64,000 nt of DNA from JBMYYR01 sp965243605. GTDB lineage: Bacteria > Bacteroidota > Bacteroidia > Flavobacteriales > CAJXXR01. The first letter of the stretch is position 1. Each line of letters opens with the position of its first letter. The stretch covers positions 1-64,000 of the forward strand of contig CBDEVQ010000119.1 in NCBI GenBank assembly GCA_965243605.1. The letters are read 5' to 3'. Both the position numbers and the translations under genes were made by a program. The notes beneath the pieces were generated by a model. That model did not search any database and was not told the DNA's origin. It was given only the letters and a program-made list of their open reading frames with translations. Below, piece after piece: positions 23,600 through 32,885 of this stretch.

Positions 23600-24963
23600 T
23601 GAAAAATATACATTTAATTGCTATTGGAGGATCAGCCATGCATAATTTTGCATTGGAGCTTCAAGAATTAGGATATAAAGTAACGGGGTCCGATGATCAG
23701 ATTTTCGATCCTTCGAAATCGAGGTTAGAAAAAGCAGGCTTATTACCTGAAGAAATGGGATGGTTTCCAAATAAAATTACAACCGATTTAGATGTGGTAA
23801 TTTTAGGAATGCACGCCAAGCCCGATAATCCAGAATTAGCAAAGGCAAGGGAATTAGGACTTAATATCATGTCCTATCCTGAGTATTTATTTGCGGAACA
23901 TGCGCATAAAAAACGGGTAGTAATAGGAGGAAGCCATGGTAAAACCACAACGACATCTATGATTTTGCATGTGTTAAATTCATATATGCCTCAATCTAAG
24001 GTTGATTATATGGTTGGAGCTCAGTTGAAAGGGTTTGAACGCATGGTTAAAATAAATCCAGAAGCTGAAGTTGTTATTCTTGAAGGGGATGAATATTTAT
24101 CATCGCCAATAGATATGCGTTCTAAGTTTTTATGGTATAAACCACAATTGGCTGTTTTAACAGGGATTGCTTGGGATCATATTAATGTTTTTCCCACATT
24201 CGATTCTTATTTAGATACGTTTAGAGCATTTATTAAAACCATAGAACCAGGAGGTGTGTTGGTTTATAATTCTGATGACTCTATTTTAGAAGCTATGGTT
24301 TTAGATGTAGAACACGATATACAGAAGATTCCTTACACACATCATGATTACTCGATTTCTAATGGAATAACAACGCTTCATACTGCAGATAACAACTATC
24401 CAATCTCATTTTTTGGAAAACATAACTTAATGAATTTTAATGCTGCAAAGCATATTTTATCGCATTTAGGGTTGTCTGAAAATGAAATAATGAACTCCAT
24501 TCAAAATTTTGAAGGGGCCGACAAACGGTTGAGTCGAGTTTATGCAAAAGATGAGGTATTCGCATTTAGAGATTTTGCACATTCTCCATCTAAAGTAGAA
24601 GCCTGCGTAAAAGCAGTAAGAGAACAATTTGAAGGATTTAATATTGAAGTGTTTTTAGAATTACATACATATTCGAGTTTAAATAAAGACTTTATTCCGC
24701 ATTATAAAAATGCATTAGAAGGGTTAAAGACTCCTGTTTTATATTTCAGTAAAAAAGCTTTGGAGATAAAACGTATGCCAGATTTAGATACAACTTTTGT
24801 AAAAGAAGCATTCAATAAGACGGACTTATTGGTTTTAAAAGAGGCTCAAGATTTACATGAAGAAGTCAATAAACGATGGAGAGAAAAATCGGATAAAACC
24901 GTTTTCTTATTTATGAGCTCTGGAAATTATGGAGGCCTTGTTTTGGATGAGGTTTTAAAATAA
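23599..24963 (+). CDS. mpl: UDP-N-acetylmuramate:L-alanyl-gamma-D-glutamyl-meso-diaminopimelate ligase
   Basis: This Mur-ligase-type enzyme reuses the murein tripeptide released during wall turnover. The 454-aa protein begins MKNIHLIAIGGSAMHNFALE, has the ATP loop VVIGGSHGKTTTTSMILH near residue 110, and VVILEGDEYLSSPIDMRSKF. The HPS-type C-terminal segment FRDFAHSPSKVEACVKAVRE distinguishes Mpl from MurC. It overlaps prmC by 1 bp. No other murein-recycling gene is adjacent. Confidence 0.93.
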   Translation: MKNIHLIAIGGSAMHNFALELQELGYKVTGSDDQIFDPSKSRLEKAGLLPEEMGWFPNKITTDLDVVILGMHAKPDNPELAKARELGLNIMSYPEYLFAEHAHKKRVVIGGSHGKTTTTSMILHVLNSYMPQSKVDYMVGAQLKGFERMVKINPEAEVVILEGDEYLSSPIDMRSKFLWYKPQLAVLTGIAWDHINVFPTFDSYLDTFRAFIKTIEPGGVLVYNSDDSILEAMVLDVEHDIQKIPYTHHDYSISNGITTLHTADNNYPISFFGKHNLMNFNAAKHILSHLGLSENEIMNSIQNFEGADKRLSRVYAKDEVFAFRDFAHSPSKVEACVKAVREQFEGFNIEVFLELHTYSSLNKDFIPHYKNALEGLKTPVLYFSKKALEIKRMPDLDTTFVKEAFNKTDLLVLKEAQDLHEEVNKRWREKSDKTVFLFMSSGNYGGLVLDEVLK

Positions 24964-25087
24964 ATAGATAATTGAAACAGTGTTTTAATGCATAATAATA
25001 CCTGTATAGAATAACTAGAATTCCTAACAAAAGTCATAAAATTATAGTGGTAATACCATTACATTTGAAAAACATAAACCATAAATT

Positions 25088-25528
25088 ATGAGATCAGTAC
25101 TAATCCTAATTCTTTCTATTTTCCTTATAGGTTGTGGAGGCGATAAAAAATCGAATTCGGGAATACCGAAAGAGAAATCGAAAGCTGAAAAGAATTGGAG
25201 TACCAATAAAGGAGTAGGACCAATATCTAATGTAGAATTATCAGCTATTGATGTTACTCAAGTAGAAAAAGGACGAAAGCTTTATAAGAGTAAGTGTGTC
25301 GCATGTCATAAAACCAATACTTCAAAATTAATTGGCCCTGGTTTAGGAGGTGTAACCAAGCGTAGAACTCCAGAATGGATCATGAACATGACTATGGTAC
25401 CACAGAAAATGATAAAAGAAGACCCTTTGGCTAAGGAAGTTTATGAGACATACAGAACACCAATGTTAGACCTAGGAATTAAGGAAAAAGAAGCAAGAGA
25501 GATTTTAGAATATTTAAGAACTTTATAG
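25088..25528 (+). CDS. Cytochrome c lipoprotein (class I, single haem)
   Basis: The 146-aa protein has a lipobox ending LIGC (Cys16). A 40-residue Lys/Ser-rich linker follows, then one CVACH haem motif (residues 70-74). TPMLDL near residue 126 supplies the likely axial Met. LREILEYL-like helices at the C-terminus complete a mono-haem class I cytochrome. It should be membrane-anchored in the periplasm and carry electrons to an oxidase or reductase not seen here. It stands alone between mpl and fhs. Confidence 0.88.
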   Translation: MRSVLILILSIFLIGCGGDKKSNSGIPKEKSKAEKNWSTNKGVGPISNVELSAIDVTQVEKGRKLYKSKCVACHKTNTSKLIGPGLGGVTKRRTPEWIMNMTMVPQKMIKEDPLAKEVYETYRTPMLDLGIKEKEAREILEYLRTL

Positions 25529-25619
25529 AAAAGCATCTAAATAAACGACTTATCATAAAGTTTTCTTCATAATTATTCTTTAAATTAGGAACGTTTTAAC
25601 CAAATAGATAAACAATACA

Positions 25620-27296
25620 ATGAACATAGATTTAAAAATTGCACAGGCTTGTGAAATGGAGCATATTCGCCAAATTGCTCAAAAGATTAATGTATCAGAA
25701 GATGATATCGAGCAGTACGGAAAACATAAAGCAAAACTTCCTTTAAGTCTTATAGATCAAAATAAAGTTGATAATAGTAATCTAATATTGGTTACAGCAC
25801 TAACGCCAACTCCTGCCGGAGAAGGAAAAACGACTACTACAATAGGACTTACTGATGGATTAAATGCCATTGGTAAAAAGGCTCTAGCGGTATTAAGAGA
25901 ACCGTCATTAGGACCTGTATTTGGTATAAAAGGTGGTGCTGCAGGTGGAGGATACTCTCAAATTGTACCAATGGAGGATATTAACCTTCATTTTACAGGA
26001 GATTTCTCGGCTATAGAAAAAGCAAACAATTTATTATCAGCAGCGATTGATAATAATTTACAAAATAAAAACCCTGAAATTAACTTAGGGATTGACGCAC
26101 GTACAATTATTTGGAAACGAGTAATGGATATGAATGACCGTGCATTACGTGATATTACAATAGGATTGGGTGGTCCATTTAATGGAATTCCTCGTCAGGA
26201 TGGGTTTAATATTACACCAGCATCTGAAATTATGGCAATCTTATGTATGTCTACAGATATTGAGGATCTTAAAAAACGCATAGGAAATATTCTTATTGGG
26301 TTTAAAATGGATAAAACACCTGTATATGCAAGAGAGTTAAACGTAGTTGGGGCAATGGCAATGTTATTAAAAGATGCTATTAAACCAAACTTGGTACAAA
26401 CCTTAGAAGGGAATCCTGCTATTTTACATGGTGGTCCATTTGCCAATATAGCACAAGGAACAAATTCTATTATTGCAACTAAAACAGGAATGTCATTGTC
26501 TGAATTTGTCGTGACCGAAGCAGGTTTTGGTGCAGATTTAGGAGCAGAGAAATTTTTAGACATTAAATGTAGAGCAGGGAATTTAAAGCCTAAAGCTGTT
26601 GTTATTGTAGCTACAGTAAGAGCCCTTAAATTTCATGGTGGAATGGCTAAAGATGAGTTAACAACTCCAAATGTAGATGCTTTAGAAAAAGGTATTGACA
26701 ATTTATATAAGCATATTGAAAATATGAAGCAATTTGGATTAAACCCAGTTGTTTCTATCAATAAGTTTGTATCAGATACTGATGAAGAAGTTGCTAAGCT
26801 GAAAGCACTTTGTGCTAAAGTTGGAGTTTCTGCAGAGTTAAGTGAAGGATGGGAACATGGTGGAAAAGGATGTACAGATCTTGCCAAAGCGGTTGTTGCC
26901 GAAATTGAAAAAGGAGAAAATAACTTCGAAGTACTTTATCCATTAGATTTAAGTCTTGAAGATAAAATAGAAACAATTGCTAAGAAAGTTTATGGTGCCG
27001 ATGGTGTGAACTATTCGGCTAAAGCCAAGAAAATGTTAAAGCAATTGAAAGAAATTGGATTGGGAGACTTGCCAATTTGTATGGCTAAAACGCAGTATTC
27101 ATTTTCGGATGTTGCTTCGTTAAAAGGACGTCCAACAGGATTTGAAATTTCAATTCGAGATGTTGAAGTTGCTTCGGGAGCAGGATTTATTATTCCAATT
27201 TCTGGTAAAGTAATGCGTATGCCTGGATTACCAGGAATACCAGCAGCCAATCATATGGATATTGATAATGAAGGTAACATAACTGGATTATCATAA
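25620..27296 (+). CDS. fhs: Formate-tetrahydrofolate ligase
   Basis: It makes 10-formyl-THF from formate, ATP and THF. The 558-aa length is normal. The P-loop is TPTPAGEGKTTTTIGLTDGL (about residues 61-80), followed by REPSLGPVFGIKGGAAGGGYSQ. ITEAGFGADLGAEKFLDIKCR, the LPICMAKTQYSFSD segment and the C-terminal GAGFIIPISGKVMRMPGLP are present. It is monocistronic, followed by a strong shared terminator. Together with glyA it balances one-carbon flux. Confidence 0.97.
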   Translation: MNIDLKIAQACEMEHIRQIAQKINVSEDDIEQYGKHKAKLPLSLIDQNKVDNSNLILVTALTPTPAGEGKTTTTIGLTDGLNAIGKKALAVLREPSLGPVFGIKGGAAGGGYSQIVPMEDINLHFTGDFSAIEKANNLLSAAIDNNLQNKNPEINLGIDARTIIWKRVMDMNDRALRDITIGLGGPFNGIPRQDGFNITPASEIMAILCMSTDIEDLKKRIGNILIGFKMDKTPVYARELNVVGAMAMLLKDAIKPNLVQTLEGNPAILHGGPFANIAQGTNSIIATKTGMSLSEFVVTEAGFGADLGAEKFLDIKCRAGNLKPKAVVIVATVRALKFHGGMAKDELTTPNVDALEKGIDNLYKHIENMKQFGLNPVVSINKFVSDTDEEVAKLKALCAKVGVSAELSEGWEHGGKGCTDLAKAVVAEIEKGENNFEVLYPLDLSLEDKIETIAKKVYGADGVNYSAKAKKMLKQLKEIGLGDLPICMAKTQYSFSDVASLKGRPTGFEISIRDVEVASGAGFIIPISGKVMRMPGLPGIPAANHMDIDNEGNITGLS

Positions 27297-27318
27297 TAAT
27301 TAAGTTACATCATAAATT

Positions 27319-27353
27319 AAAAAAGGTCGGTTTAAATTTAAACCGACCTTTTT
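27319..27353. terminator. Bidirectional terminator between fhs and the TolC-like gene
   Basis: The palindrome AAAAGGTCGGTTTAAA / TTTAAACCGACCTTTT forms a strong stem with A and T runs at either side. It lies between two converging genes and would work in both directions. Confidence 0.88.
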
Positions 27354-27371
27354 CTTTCTGGGGGAGAGATA

Positions 27372-28778
27372 TTAATTTATTGAGAATGATTTCATATTGA
27401 TGTCTACCTTATACCATTTTGCATAAGCTTTCATGAGTTTTGTATTGATATCAACCTGTTTTAATTGGGTTTGTAATAATTTTTTCTCACGTGTGTTTAT
27501 CATAAATAATGAGCTTTCACCAGCTTGAAATTTTTGTTCTTCGGCCTTTAATAAGGTAGAATAATTCTTTGTGAGTTGATTGGCTAATGCAAATTGAGTC
27601 ACGTAAGATGTATGCGTTCTGTAGACATTGTTAAACATATTTTTTAGGATTGTTTTTTCATTAAATAAATCCAATTCTATATGTGAAAGTTTTGTTTTGG
27701 TAAGCTTAAGATTTCCTCGCGCCTTTCTAGCAAAGAGTGGAACTTCAATTTGAAAGCCACCTTTATACGAGTTAATATGATAGGAGTTGGCAACTTCAGG
27801 AGAGCCAGAAAGCATATTATATTGAACGTTAACTTTTGGTAATAGGTTGTTCATGTGTAGTTTACGTTCAAAATCTAAGGATTTATACGCCAGATTAATA
27901 AACTTAATTTTTGGGTGGTTGTCTAAATTAACAGAGTCTAAAACAGCCTGATTAAGTTTAAGAGTATTGGAGAGATCAAGAATATCTTGATCTGGTATTG
28001 TAGATTCTGGAAGTTCTAAAGGAATAAGATCTGAAGCCCATAGAAAATTTGATAATTTTAATCGTGCTTTCTGTAATTCCAGTTTCGATTTTTCTAATTC
28101 TAAAGATCGATTAAGTACTAAAATTTTAGCTTCTGTAGTATCTATGGCTGGAGAATCTCCAGTTTTTACTTTTGTTCTTACATTTTCTAGTTTCCATTTT
28201 GCATTTTCCAAATAGGTTGTATAGATATTGGTTTTATACCAAGTGTTTACCCAATGTAGATAGGCTACTGTAGATTCATAAAGAACATCGTTAATTAATA
28301 TTTGTTGCTTGAGTTTATTCTGTTTAAGATACAATTTGGCTTGTTTCAAATTAGCCATTCGTTCATTTATTAATAATCCTTTTAATAGAGGTATAGAAAC
28401 TCCAACAGCATATAAGCCTGTAGAAGGCACGTTGTCTTCCGGATTTAAATAAACACCACTGTTCTTGTCATACCCTGCTTTAACCTCAATGCCATACCAT
28501 GTTGGCACTTTAAGAGTTGTATTAAAAACATTATAATAATTTTTATCCTTAAAATGCTTAATGTTTTTATCTAGGTTTAATTTAGGATCAAAATACCCTT
28601 TGGCTTTTAATATTTTAGCTTCACCCTCTATTGTTTTTAGCTGAGCTTGCTTAACTAATGGGTGATAGGATTTAACAATGTTTAAATACGTACTTAAGGT
28701 TAATTCTTCTTGAATAAGTGTTTGACTAAAACAATGGTAAGACCAAACACACAGAAGTATAAATAACTTATTTTTCAT
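27372..28778 (-). CDS. TolC-family outer-membrane efflux protein
   Basis: The 468-aa protein has a signal peptide (MKNKLFILLCVWSYHCFS). Long amphipathic coiled-coil regions rich in Lys, Leu and Glu occur in two repeats, as in outer-membrane efflux proteins. LLPKVNVQYNMLSGSPEVANSY and GGFQIEVPLFARKARGN give beta-barrel strands. It overlaps the HlyD-like gene by 11 bp and is last of the tetR-ABC-HlyD-TolC operon, so it is the outer-membrane exit duct of that tripartite exporter. Confidence 0.88.
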   Translation of the reverse strand: MKNKLFILLCVWSYHCFSQTLIQEELTLSTYLNIVKSYHPLVKQAQLKTIEGEAKILKAKGYFDPKLNLDKNIKHFKDKNYYNVFNTTLKVPTWYGIEVKAGYDKNSGVYLNPEDNVPSTGLYAVGVSIPLLKGLLINERMANLKQAKLYLKQNKLKQQILINDVLYESTVAYLHWVNTWYKTNIYTTYLENAKWKLENVRTKVKTGDSPAIDTTEAKILVLNRSLELEKSKLELQKARLKLSNFLWASDLIPLELPESTIPDQDILDLSNTLKLNQAVLDSVNLDNHPKIKFINLAYKSLDFERKLHMNNLLPKVNVQYNMLSGSPEVANSYHINSYKGGFQIEVPLFARKARGNLKLTKTKLSHIELDLFNEKTILKNMFNNVYRTHTSYVTQFALANQLTKNYSTLLKAEEQKFQAGESSLFMINTREKKLLQTQLKQVDINTKLMKAYAKWYKVDINMKSFSIN

Positions 28779-30120
28779 AGGTGTTTTCTGTTTTAGTGGG
28801 TTGGTAGAAGTTAGGAGGAAAACTGTTTAATTGTCTCCATATTTCATAACCTACAGGAACTTCGTCTAATAAAGCCATTGTTTTGGCACCAGATCCTATT
28901 CGAATGGCTTCTGGCCATGAATGTTCTGCATCTTTATCTGGGGATAGTAGAATTCTAAATTTTCCATTTTTACTAATGTAATTATCTATGGCAATAACTT
29001 TTGCACTATAAGTTCCATAGCTTACATTCGGCCACCCGCTAAATACAATGGCTGGCCATCCATCAAATTGTACACTTACATTCTCACCTATATGTATTAA
29101 CGGTAAATCTATAGGGCTAACATAGGTTTCAACAGCCAATTCGTAATCTTTTGGCATAATAAGCATTAGTTTTTCACCAGCTTTAATCGTTTCGCCTAGC
29201 CCAGATTTATAGATTTTGTTTACATAACCAGATTGAGTTGCACGAATGTATCTATAATCTTCTCGTTTAGAGTAGTTGGAGAACGATGTATTTAATTTAG
29301 ATAATTGAACTTGTGCATCATTTGAGCTGGTTTGTGCACTATATAAATCACTTTTAGCCTTTGATATTTTATCTTGATAAGTGGCTTTAATTCTTGAAAT
29401 TTCAAGGTTAGAATTGGTTCGTTTATTTTTACTTGCTAAAAATTTATTCTTATACATTTCTAGCTTCGTTAATGTTTCTTGAAGCTTTAGACGTTTGGCC
29501 TCAACATCTTTTGTCGATTTTAATCCATCTAAATGTAGTTGGTTAACTCGATCAAATTGTGTTCGAATAATCTTTAGGTTGGTTTTAACCATTTCCATAT
29601 TTAAACTGTCTGTTTGAGCCAATAAATAGATCTGCGTTCGTTTATTAATTGCTTGGTCTATTTTTAGTTTACGCTCAATGTTTAATGAGTTAATACGGAG
29701 ATTTAAGATGTCTATTTTAGAACTGTAGGTATCAACAGAATTCGATTTAATATCGATTTGATCTTTTGTTCTATCCAGTAAATTATCATCAAAGTAATCA
29801 CTTTTTATTTCAGAAATACGCATTAATGTATCGCCTTCAGCAAAGAAATCTCCCTCTTTAATAAACCATTCTTCAATTCGTCCTGGTATTGGTGATTGGA
29901 TGGTTTGAGGCTTTTGATTGGGTCTAAGTGTGGTTACCTTTCCTTTTCCTGAAATGTTTTGTGTCCAAGGAAGGATCATAATTATAATAATACAAATTAC
30001 AAATATACCTAATACACGATTGATCTTGGTATAGTGAGACTTGTAAATGACTTGCTTACCAGATTTAAAATTCTCTAAATCTAGATTACTGTTGGATGAC
30101 TTATCAGAAATATTCAACAT
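28768..30120 (-). CDS. HlyD-family periplasmic adaptor (membrane fusion protein)
   Basis: The 450-aa protein has a short cytosolic N-terminus and one transmembrane helix (VLGIFVICIIIIMILPW, about residues 36-52). A split lipoyl domain (IQSPIPGRIEEWFIKEGDFFAEGDTLMRI and later IRATQSGYVNKIYKSGLGE) and a long coiled-coil hairpin of about 180 residues follow. This is the layout of type I secretion adaptors such as HlyD. It links the ABC protein (4 bp upstream) to the TolC-like protein downstream. The exported substrate is unknown; no RTX-type protein or peptide precursor is obvious nearby. Confidence 0.9.
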   Translation of the reverse strand: MLNISDKSSNSNLDLENFKSGKQVIYKSHYTKINRVLGIFVICIIIIMILPWTQNISGKGKVTTLRPNQKPQTIQSPIPGRIEEWFIKEGDFFAEGDTLMRISEIKSDYFDDNLLDRTKDQIDIKSNSVDTYSSKIDILNLRINSLNIERKLKIDQAINKRTQIYLLAQTDSLNMEMVKTNLKIIRTQFDRVNQLHLDGLKSTKDVEAKRLKLQETLTKLEMYKNKFLASKNKRTNSNLEISRIKATYQDKISKAKSDLYSAQTSSNDAQVQLSKLNTSFSNYSKREDYRYIRATQSGYVNKIYKSGLGETIKAGEKLMLIMPKDYELAVETYVSPIDLPLIHIGENVSVQFDGWPAIVFSGWPNVSYGTYSAKVIAIDNYISKNGKFRILLSPDKDAEHSWPEAIRIGSGAKTMALLDEVPVGYEIWRQLNSFPPNFYQPTKTENTYEK

Positions 30121-30124
30121 AACG

Positions 30125-31789
30125 CTATGATTTAATCGATTTAATTTTTCCGTTTTCTAGAATAATGGTTTGGGTTGTAAATGATTCCCAGTGCAAAATT
30201 CGATCAATATAAACCACAATCATATTCGAATTGGTTTTGGTAATGTATGAAGAAAGTTGTTTAGCTTCTTCATGAGAATAGTGCTCCATAATATCTTCCA
30301 TAATTAGCACCTTAGGTTGTTTGGCTAAGGCACGTGCAAGAAGAATTTTTTTCGAAACCGAAGAAGGAATGTATTTTCCTTCGGGATATAACACGGTTTG
30401 TAGACCTAATTTTTGTTCTTTAATAAAAGAGGTTAACCCAATATGTTTAATAATATCAAACAGTTGATTATCGGTTATATTCGGATTTTCTAGTGTAATA
30501 TTCTCTTTAATTGTACCCTCAAAAGGGGTTTCTTCAGAAAGGATAATTCCAATTTCTGAACGTAATTCATTAATATTTAAACTCGAAAAATTAAGATTAT
30601 TTAAATAAATATTCCCTTGTGTAGGCTCATAAATACCAGCAATAACCTTTATTAAGCTCGATTTTCCAGATCCGTTGTTTCCCGTAATATGGATATGTTC
30701 TCCCGACGATATTTTTAAGGATATATCTTTAAGAAGAGGAATTGTTTTTTCTTCAACCGAATATGAAAGGTTTTCTAATTCTATAGTAAGATGTTTAGAC
30801 ATATCGGGTGTTTCACCGGTTTGGTTTTCTAATGGTTTATCTAATAGTTGTCCTAGTTTTTCTAGAGACGTAAGTACATCATAAAAAGAATCTAGACCAA
30901 TAATTAATTTTTCAACCGATGTAATAATCAATAGAATAACAATTTCGGCGGCAATAAACTGCCCAATACTCATTTCGTTTTTTAAAACTAAAAGACCACC
31001 AATAATTAGTAATCCCGATGTTACAATAGTTTTAAAACTCATCATTTGAATATATTGATTCACCAATACCTTAAAATGACTTTCTCTTGCATTAAGATAA
31101 TCGCTTACCAGACTATCGTTTTTACTTAAGGCAAATTGTGTTTTTCCTGAAGATTTAAAACTGATAACCGAACGGGCAATTTCTTGTAACCAATGGGCAA
31201 CTCTATATTTATGTTTAGATTCCTTTAAGCTGGTTTCAATTCCTTTATCCATTGTAAACTTAAATACAGAGTATAATAAAACAAGGAGTAGAATACCAAA
31301 TATGATAAAGAAAGGGTGATAGAAAGACAGTAAGATAAGCGCAAATATAATCTGTAATAAAGCCGTAGGAATATCAATAAGGATTTTAGATAATCCCTTT
31401 TGAATGGTTAGCGTATCAAAAAAACGATTTGCTAATTCTGGTAGGTAAAAATTTCGTATTGTAGCAAACTTTATCTTCGGAAATCTATAACTTAATTCAA
31501 AAGATGATTTTACAAAAATACGTTGCTGAATGGTTTCTATAATCCTTAACTGCATCAGTTGTAAAATTCCACTAAATACAACACCCAGAGTCACTAAAAT
31601 GACCAAAATAATCCACGACGTAGAAATTTGTCCTACTTGAATTAAACTTACAATAGATTGAATTCCTAATGGAAGCGATAAGGATACGATTCCAGAAAAA
31701 ATAGCGTAATAAAAAATGAGCGTAATATTCTTTTTTTCGAAAGCCAAAAGCTTAACAAAGCGTTTTAATGGCGTGAAATTTTTTAGCAT
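30125..31789 (-). CDS. ABC half-transporter with non-canonical nucleotide-binding domain
   Basis: The 554-aa protein has an N-terminal six-helix exporter domain (residues ~15-300) and a C-terminal ABC domain. Walker A is intact (GNNGSGKSS, about residues 370-378). Other motifs depart from consensus: the Q-loop reads LSEETPF, the LSGGQ position reads IPSSVSKK (about 474-481), Walker B reads LIMED (about 495-499), and the H-loop His is Asp in VVYIDR (about 529). No C39 peptidase domain is present. In a homodimer both ATP sites would carry the changes. Position between tetR and HlyD/TolC genes marks it as the inner-membrane part of a type I-like exporter. Confidence 0.88.
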   Translation of the reverse strand: MLKNFTPLKRFVKLLAFEKKNITLIFYYAIFSGIVSLSLPLGIQSIVSLIQVGQISTSWIILVILVTLGVVFSGILQLMQLRIIETIQQRIFVKSSFELSYRFPKIKFATIRNFYLPELANRFFDTLTIQKGLSKILIDIPTALLQIIFALILLSFYHPFFIIFGILLLVLLYSVFKFTMDKGIETSLKESKHKYRVAHWLQEIARSVISFKSSGKTQFALSKNDSLVSDYLNARESHFKVLVNQYIQMMSFKTIVTSGLLIIGGLLVLKNEMSIGQFIAAEIVILLIITSVEKLIIGLDSFYDVLTSLEKLGQLLDKPLENQTGETPDMSKHLTIELENLSYSVEEKTIPLLKDISLKISSGEHIHITGNNGSGKSSLIKVIAGIYEPTQGNIYLNNLNFSSLNINELRSEIGIILSEETPFEGTIKENITLENPNITDNQLFDIIKHIGLTSFIKEQKLGLQTVLYPEGKYIPSSVSKKILLARALAKQPKVLIMEDIMEHYSHEEAKQLSSYITKTNSNMIVVYIDRILHWESFTTQTIILENGKIKSIKS

Positions 31790-31794
31790 AAATG

Positions 31795-32466
31795 TTATTT
31801 TAAAACTCGTGTAACTAGATCAATAATAAAATTAGTAGGTGTAGTTGTCTCTTTACAATCTGTAATGGTTGTTAAATGATCTTTTAAAAAATATTGATGT
31901 AAAGATCCTTCCAAAATTGTACTCGATAAACTGGACGAATAGGGGTATTCTGGATTAACTTCTGTAATAAGGTCTTTAATGCGAAGCACAACACGCTTAT
32001 ACATTTTAAAATGCCCTTGTTTGTTCTCTTCGTCTACATCTTTCGTTAAAAAGGATTTTGAGTTTTCATTAATAATAATTTGATTAAGTGTAATTTCATT
32101 AATATGGTCAAAATTAGAATCTTCCATAGTTGCACGTGTAACCACTTGAATCCCGCGTTTCAGTTTTTCTAAAGAATTACTAATGTTGGCCGTTTCAAAT
32201 ACCAGCTGATACTCAATCCAAGCCCAATACCAAGCGGTTAAATAAACCAATAGCTTGTGCTTACTTTCGAAATATCTATAAATCGAACTTTCATTAGATT
32301 TAATTTTTACCCCAAGTTTTTTAAATGTAAAGGCTTCAAAACCAATTTCATCTATTAATAGGATGCTATGTTCAATAATTCGTTTCCCTAATTTAGACGT
32401 TTCAGGGTCTTTAACGTAAATAGATTCTGGAACAGATATCTTTAAATTTGAAAGTAAATGCTTCAT
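31795..32466 (-). CDS. TetR-family transcriptional regulator
   Basis: The 223-aa protein has a TetR helix-turn-helix near residues 25-70: KRIIEHSILLIDEIGFEAFTFKKLGVKI, then ESSIYRYFESKHKLLVYLTAWYW. The C-terminal ligand domain is divergent, with a helix rich in aromatic residues. It starts the operon with the ABC, HlyD and TolC genes (5 bp to the ABC gene). A 17-bp palindrome lies 23 bp upstream of its ATG, so self-repression and control of the exporter are likely. The inducer is unknown. Confidence 0.88.
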   Translation of the reverse strand: MKHLLSNLKISVPESIYVKDPETSKLGKRIIEHSILLIDEIGFEAFTFKKLGVKIKSNESSIYRYFESKHKLLVYLTAWYWAWIEYQLVFETANISNSLEKLKRGIQVVTRATMEDSNFDHINEITLNQIIINENSKSFLTKDVDEENKQGHFKMYKRVVLRIKDLITEVNPEYPYSSSLSSTILEGSLHQYFLKDHLTTITDCKETTTPTNFIIDLVTRVLK

Positions 32467-32483
32467 ATTGTTTGTTATGATTG

Positions 32484-32506
32484 CAAATGTAATAGTAATA
32501 CTATTA
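32484..32506 (-). promoter_or_regulatory. Palindromic operator adjoining the tetR -7 box
   Basis: TAATAGTA-A-TACTATTA (32490-32506) is a perfect 8-bp-arm palindrome. Directly downstream on the minus strand, overlapping by 2 bp, is TACATTTG (32484-32491), a good TAnnTTTG -7 element. A dimer bound there would cover the spacer just upstream of the -7 box, as expected for a TetR operator. No clear TTTG -33 element is seen. Confidence 0.65.
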
Positions 32507-32564
32507 AAAATGAAATTAAAACAACTTATTTATACTATTAAACGATAAATTATGTTTACAAAGA

Positions 32565-32885
32565 ATGAATAATAATAAAATGGATATGACTAAAATAGTT
32601 TCATTATTAAGGTTTTACTATACAATATGTTTACCCAATTTGATAATTACTTGGATTGTTACCCAAAAGATTATAGAATTTGAAATGAGAAATTTAAAGA
32701 TGTTTATCTTTTTTAAAATAATAGGTATACTCCTAATTTTGTTTTTTAAGGATCTAAGAGATAAGAAAAAATACCTTTATTATTCGAATTTAGGATTAAC
32801 CCGTAAGGCTTTATTAGGGTATACGTTTATTGTCGATATGACCTTTTTCTTTTTGATATTAATATTAAGCTTTCAATTATGTTAG
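32565..32885 (+). CDS. Small membrane protein, probable partner of adjacent ABC ATPase
   Basis: The 106-aa protein has three or four hydrophobic helices: YYTICLPNLIITWIV, MFIFFKIIGILLILFF and ALLGYTFIVDMTFFFLILILSF. Between them lies a charged loop (KDLRDKKKYLYYSNLGLTRKA) that looks like the coupling loop of an ABC membrane subunit. It overlaps the ATPase gene by 7 bp. It is far smaller than normal ABC permeases, so several copies or another partner would be needed. I do not recognise a named family. It is transcribed divergently from tetR. Confidence 0.6.
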   Translation: MNNNKMDMTKIVSLLRFYYTICLPNLIITWIVTQKIIEFEMRNLKMFIFFKIIGILLILFFKDLRDKKKYLYYSNLGLTRKALLGYTFIVDMTFFFLILILSFQLC

